From contig CP154956.1 of the NCBI GenBank assembly GCA_039621445.1, forward strand, positions 61,688,362 to 61,752,361: a stretch of DNA of 64,000 nt, written 5' to 3'. Position 1 is the stretch's first letter. Each line of letters opens with the position of its first letter. The notes beneath the pieces are model-generated. The model saw only the letters and a program-made list of their open reading frames with translations, was not told the origin of the DNA and did no database searches. The position numbers and the translations under genes are program-made. The stretch comes from Euglena gracilis. Taxonomy: Eukaryota > Euglenida > Euglenophyceae > Euglenales. Of the stretch, positions 60,325-64,000 are shown piece by piece.

Positions 60325-61066
60325 CCGCTTCCGCTGAGTTTCTGTCCACCGAGCTTCGACATGGCTGCTATTTGGTTGGTTGACTGTCCCCTGGCAGTCA
60401 ATCTGGCATGAGACATGAGAGGCTGAACCTGTGACAGGCAGGCAGAGCTGGCAGATATGTTGCAACCTTGTGTGCTAGGGTGGCAACAAGTTTCCAGCTC
60501 TCGATCGGGGAATGTTTGAATTGCTTTGTGTTCAAAAGGAAAGAAGAAAGAAAGAAATTAAATGACAGAAAGAAAGGGACAAATTGAAGCAAAAAATGTA
60601 TACATATTTTGTATACATAAATGTATACATATTTTGGGAGAGCTTTTGAGGAGCAAATCGACAGAATGCCTCAGGGTCCTTGAAATGTCTTTGTTCATGC
60701 AGGACGGTGGGTATCTGAAGGACCATGAATTGTACGCCAATTTTCTCAAAGCATTCTTAATTTTCCAATCTGTACGCCAATCATTTTTGCCCCTGGAAGA
60801 AATTGAGCACCGCTCTTATTGAAGCACTGCGCCTGAGACAGACCGTAGGACAATCTGGGGGAGTCCCGATTTTGGCATCTGGCTTTGAGCGCCGGCCCAT
60901 CTAGCCAATCTGGCAGGGAATTTTGCCAAGCCGAAATGCCGGGGGGTGAGGGGCAATCCGGTGGGTGAGGAGACACGTGATCTTTTTCGGAGTGACTAAC
61001 TGGTTTTTGGCTCCGTGCCGCCGACCCCTCCCCTGTCAGCATTGGGGGCTTGAATAACCCCCCAAG

Positions 61067-62837
61067 CAGGGGTTTTCTTCTCGGAGGGTACCTTATCCCC
61101 CCGGGGGGGGGGGGGTCCAGCCAGCCAGCAGCTCAAATCCAGCCAGCAGCCAAAATTCGGGCTGGGAGCCCCCCCCCCCCCGGGGGGTCGAGTGAAATAA
61201 AGTTGGGTCCAGCCCGGCCGGAGGCCGGGCCAGCCGGCCGCAGGCTGGCCAGCCAACTTGGCTGCCCAGGTCACCTATCCCTGCATTTTTCCCCCTCATC
61301 ACAGCTTCCTCCATCACAGCCCCCCAGCCTTTATCTAGCTCCATCCACCAAAATGTCGAGAAGGCAAAAATGTTTTAAAATTTTTGTTTTTCATCGACCC
61401 AGCCCAGCCAGCCCCCTCCAGCCCCCTCCAGCCCCGGACCAGAATAGAATGAATAGTGCTGAGCTCTTAATAAGCGCGCACCCACCTTCATTGACACCCC
61501 CATATAAACCGGCCCACTCCACGGAGCTCTTTTGACTGAAATGCAAGGGTTTTGTGCCCGAAACAGGGCGCCGGGGGGTGGAAAAACGCTCATTTTTGTC
61601 TCAAAAAAAATAACTTTTCCGGGTCCGGGAGGCCAAAAAACATCGTTTCGGGCAAAAAAAATTTTCGGTTTTTTGGACGTTTTTGACCGAAAAAGACCCT
61701 AAGTCCATTGGTTTCGGGCCCAAAACGGGGCACTGGCGAGTCGAAAAACGCCCATTTTCGGCTTAAAAACAGTTTGTCCGGGTCCGAGAGGCCAAAAGGC
61801 ATCGTTTCGGGCAAAAAAAATCTTTTTCGATTTTTTTCGACTTTTTTGACCCGAAAATGACCCAAAGTCAATGGGTTGGCAGCCCAAAACGGGGCGCTGG
61901 CGGGTCGAAAAACGCTCATTTTCGTCCCCAAAAACAGTTTTTCTGGGTCCGGGAGGCCAAAAAACATCGTTTCGGGCAAAAAAAATTCGATTTTTTTGAT
62001 TTTTTTGGCCCAAAACGGCCAAGTCAGACAGTGGGAAAAGTGTACAAAACGGCCAAAAAACAATGTTTTCAAAATTTCTCCAAAATTATGCAAAATCAAA
62101 GGAAATATCCGGAGACCTAAATTGAAGCCCTTGGAACGCTCTATCTACTGGTATTTTGATTTCCACGCAGCTCACCACCTAGCCCGAGATACGGCCGTTT
62201 TTCGGCCAATTTAGACCCCCCCACCCCTGAAAACGGCTAAGTCGAACAGTGGGAAAAGTGTACAAAACGGCCATCTGGGCCGAAAAAAAACGGCCGTATT
62301 TCGGGCTAGGTGGGGAGTTGCGGGGAAATCAAAATATGGCTGGATAGGGCATTCTGAGGGCTTCAGATTAGGTCTCCGGACATTTCCTTTGATTTGGCTT
62401 CATTTTGGAGATATTTTGAAAATTGACATTTTTTTGGCCGAAATGACAGAGTCCAAGGGGGGGGGGGGGCTTAAAAAGGGGCGTGGGCCGATCCGACCCA
62501 GTTTAGACCCCTTCGCGCGTGAATAACTCGGGCCTGGCGGGGAGTTGGTCAAACCCAGGTGATTCGGAAACTAGAACTCCAGTCGCTCGCGACTGAAAAA
62601 AAAAACCCGGGAACGGGGCCGGGATCATGGTGATAATCCGTCGGTTCTCCTGGTGGCCCCGACCCAGGGGGGGGGGGGGGTCGAGGGGGGGGGTTAGCAG
62701 GGGTAAGCTTCGCTCTTAACCATAAAGGGATAAGAGCTCAGCGACTCCCCCCCTATACCCCCCGGGGGGGTCCAGCCAGCAGCCTTTTTGCTGGCCGGAG
62801 GCTGGACCCCCCCCCCGGGTCTTTAAGAAAACCCCTG
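61067..62837. mobile_element. Family I element with exact target duplication, enlarged by internal repeat DNA
   Basis: Perfect flanks CCCCCAAG (61059-61066 and 62838-62845). The ends are CAGGGGTTTTCTTCTCGG and TCTTTAAGAAAACCCCTG. Both outer 150 bp show family I words (GTCCAGCCAGCCAGCAGC, GTCCAGCCAGCAGCC). The middle, about 61428-62745, is unrelated family IX-type sequence in inverted orientation, with three diverged 165-bp units. It is therefore about four times the normal family I length. It is intergenic, downstream of DUF3820-like copy 2. Confidence 0.85.
61428..62745. repeat. Inverted partial copy of the family IX interior
   Basis: 61440-61560 matches the reverse complement of about 30750-30860 (AGTGCTGAGCTCTTAATAAGC), 61560-62040 holds three units of the 165-bp repeat, and 62480-62720 matches the reverse complement of about 28870-29130 (including CAGTCGCGAGCGACTGG-like words and TAAGCTTCGCTCTTA). 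A further short match is at 47497-47525. Confidence 0.8.
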
Positions 62838-62845
62838 CCCCCAAG

Positions 62846-64000
62846 AACCAAAATTTTCCTCCTCTGGTGTTTTGCACTAGTGGAGGTTTGGGGTTTTAGA
62901 TATTTTTAAAATAGATATATAAGTTTTTTTTAAAAAAAGAACAAAATCTTTTTTTTTTTGAGGCAGAGGGCAAATAAGAATTCTGGTATTCTGCGCCGTC
63001 TAATCATTTTATCAAGGGGAGAGGTCGGCCATGTCCTAGGAGGAGAGGGGATGCGGTCCACCCCCTAGCCCTCTCCAACAATGTCTGTGTTTTTATCTTT
63101 TCCACACTCTTTTAGGGGCTGTTTTATTATTTTACAAAGGAAAAAAAAATGAACATTTGGCGATAATCACTTTGTGGGAATAAAAATCCTCACCAGTTTG
63201 CAGCAACAAGTTTTTCCATGCGTGCTTGGATGTTTTTTGCATGACTTTGGAACAGGCTCCCTCCCCACCATCTGATGCCTGGCCATCAAAGACTGTGACC
63301 GTTCCATCCCACAGTTCATCAACCGCCTGGGGATGCAACATACAACGCATATTTGCTTCTGACCGAGCTGCTGCCTCCTCCTTGCACTGACCCTGAGCTC
63401 TATCCCCCCCTCCCCGTGGTTATTTCCACCGGGGGATTATCAAATCGATCGCTCATGTTTGGCATGGATTTTGCCCGTTGGTGAACAAACAAGAAAGATG
63501 CAATCTTTAATCCCAGCTTTCATTTCATTTGGAACTCAAATGGTTCATCTACAGCCAATGGTCGAAGCCATTGGCAAATTTCAATGAATTTCTTACAAAG
63601 CTTTTTGAGTCCATCATTCATTCGTTATGTTATTGTCCCACACTGCCATTTGGTGGAGTGCAGAATGAAGGTTTTTTTTGAAGTGTGAGTCAAGATGCAG
63701 AAAACCGGAACTGAAATGTAAATTTTACAGAATTGTGACAGAAGTGGGCATATTTGCAATGACTTGCAGACACCCCCTGCCTCATTTACATTTTTTTTTG
63801 GGAGAGCTAACATCGGCCACGGGGGGGGGGGGGGGGTGGATGCCTTTGTGCAAATCTGGCTACAGATTTCTTTCAGAGTTGGCCTAAGAAGTGGATGTCC
63901 CAATTGTGGAGTTCTAGCACATGACTCACATTGGAGTTGAGGGGGGCTCGTCTTCCAATTCAGAGGGGAAGAATAATCATGATATCATTATTTTCTGAAA
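62846..64000. other. Right end of window, nothing recognised
   Basis: AT-leaning sequence with one poly-G run near 63818. No exon with GC-rich codons, no repeat family and no RNA gene that I can support. Confidence 0.5.

Overview
The window looks like nuclear DNA of a euglenid (Euglena-type) alga. Its genes are split into short, very GC-rich exons (G or C at almost every third codon position), separated by long repeat-filled introns. Two intron classes occur side by side in the same genes. One is ordinary GT-AG. The other has no GT or AG at its ends and instead carries CAG three bases inside its 5' end and CTG five bases before its 3' end, the signature I recall for euglenid nonconventional introns. 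No other kind of organism I considered explains this combination. The species is an inference.

Layout, all genes on the + strand: 1297-1408 and 7358-7472, isolated exons; 9326-14150, exons of a Ser/Pro-rich protein; 14740-14930, two exons of an unknown gene; 17146-24575, a protein-kinase-like gene whose 11 exons join in one frame; 25719-32800, a small organelle-targeted protein with two DUF3820-like domains (copy 1); 36686-43761, a seven-beta-strand (METTL21/methyltransferase-16-like) lysine methyltransferase; 51593-53970, a monothiol glutaredoxin; 54967-60324, copy 2 of the DUF3820-like gene. Between and inside them lie dozens of short inverted-repeat elements, a 2.5-kb element with a 165-bp tandem array, microsatellites and a 766-bp palindrome.

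The central observation is that the nonconventional introns and the dispersed repeats are the same thing. At least nine element families have termini of the form CAG...CTG (or close variants) and are flanked by 8-bp target-site duplications, the duplication size typical of hAT-like DNA transposons. Six such elements sit inside coding exons. In each, removing the element plus one 8-bp copy (3 bases of the left copy and 5 of the right, exactly the published CAG/CTG offsets) restores the reading frame and a sensible protein family match. Copies of the same families also sit in conventional introns, inside each other (up to three layers), and as 51-bp and 76-bp miniature versions. One element interrupts DUF3820-like copy 1 at a codon where its tandem paralogue is uninterrupted, which is a direct picture of intron gain.

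Limits: exon joins come from reading frames, domain knowledge and splice motifs only, without transcript data. First exons and untranslated regions are mostly not identifiable. Element family names (I-IX) are local to this annotation.
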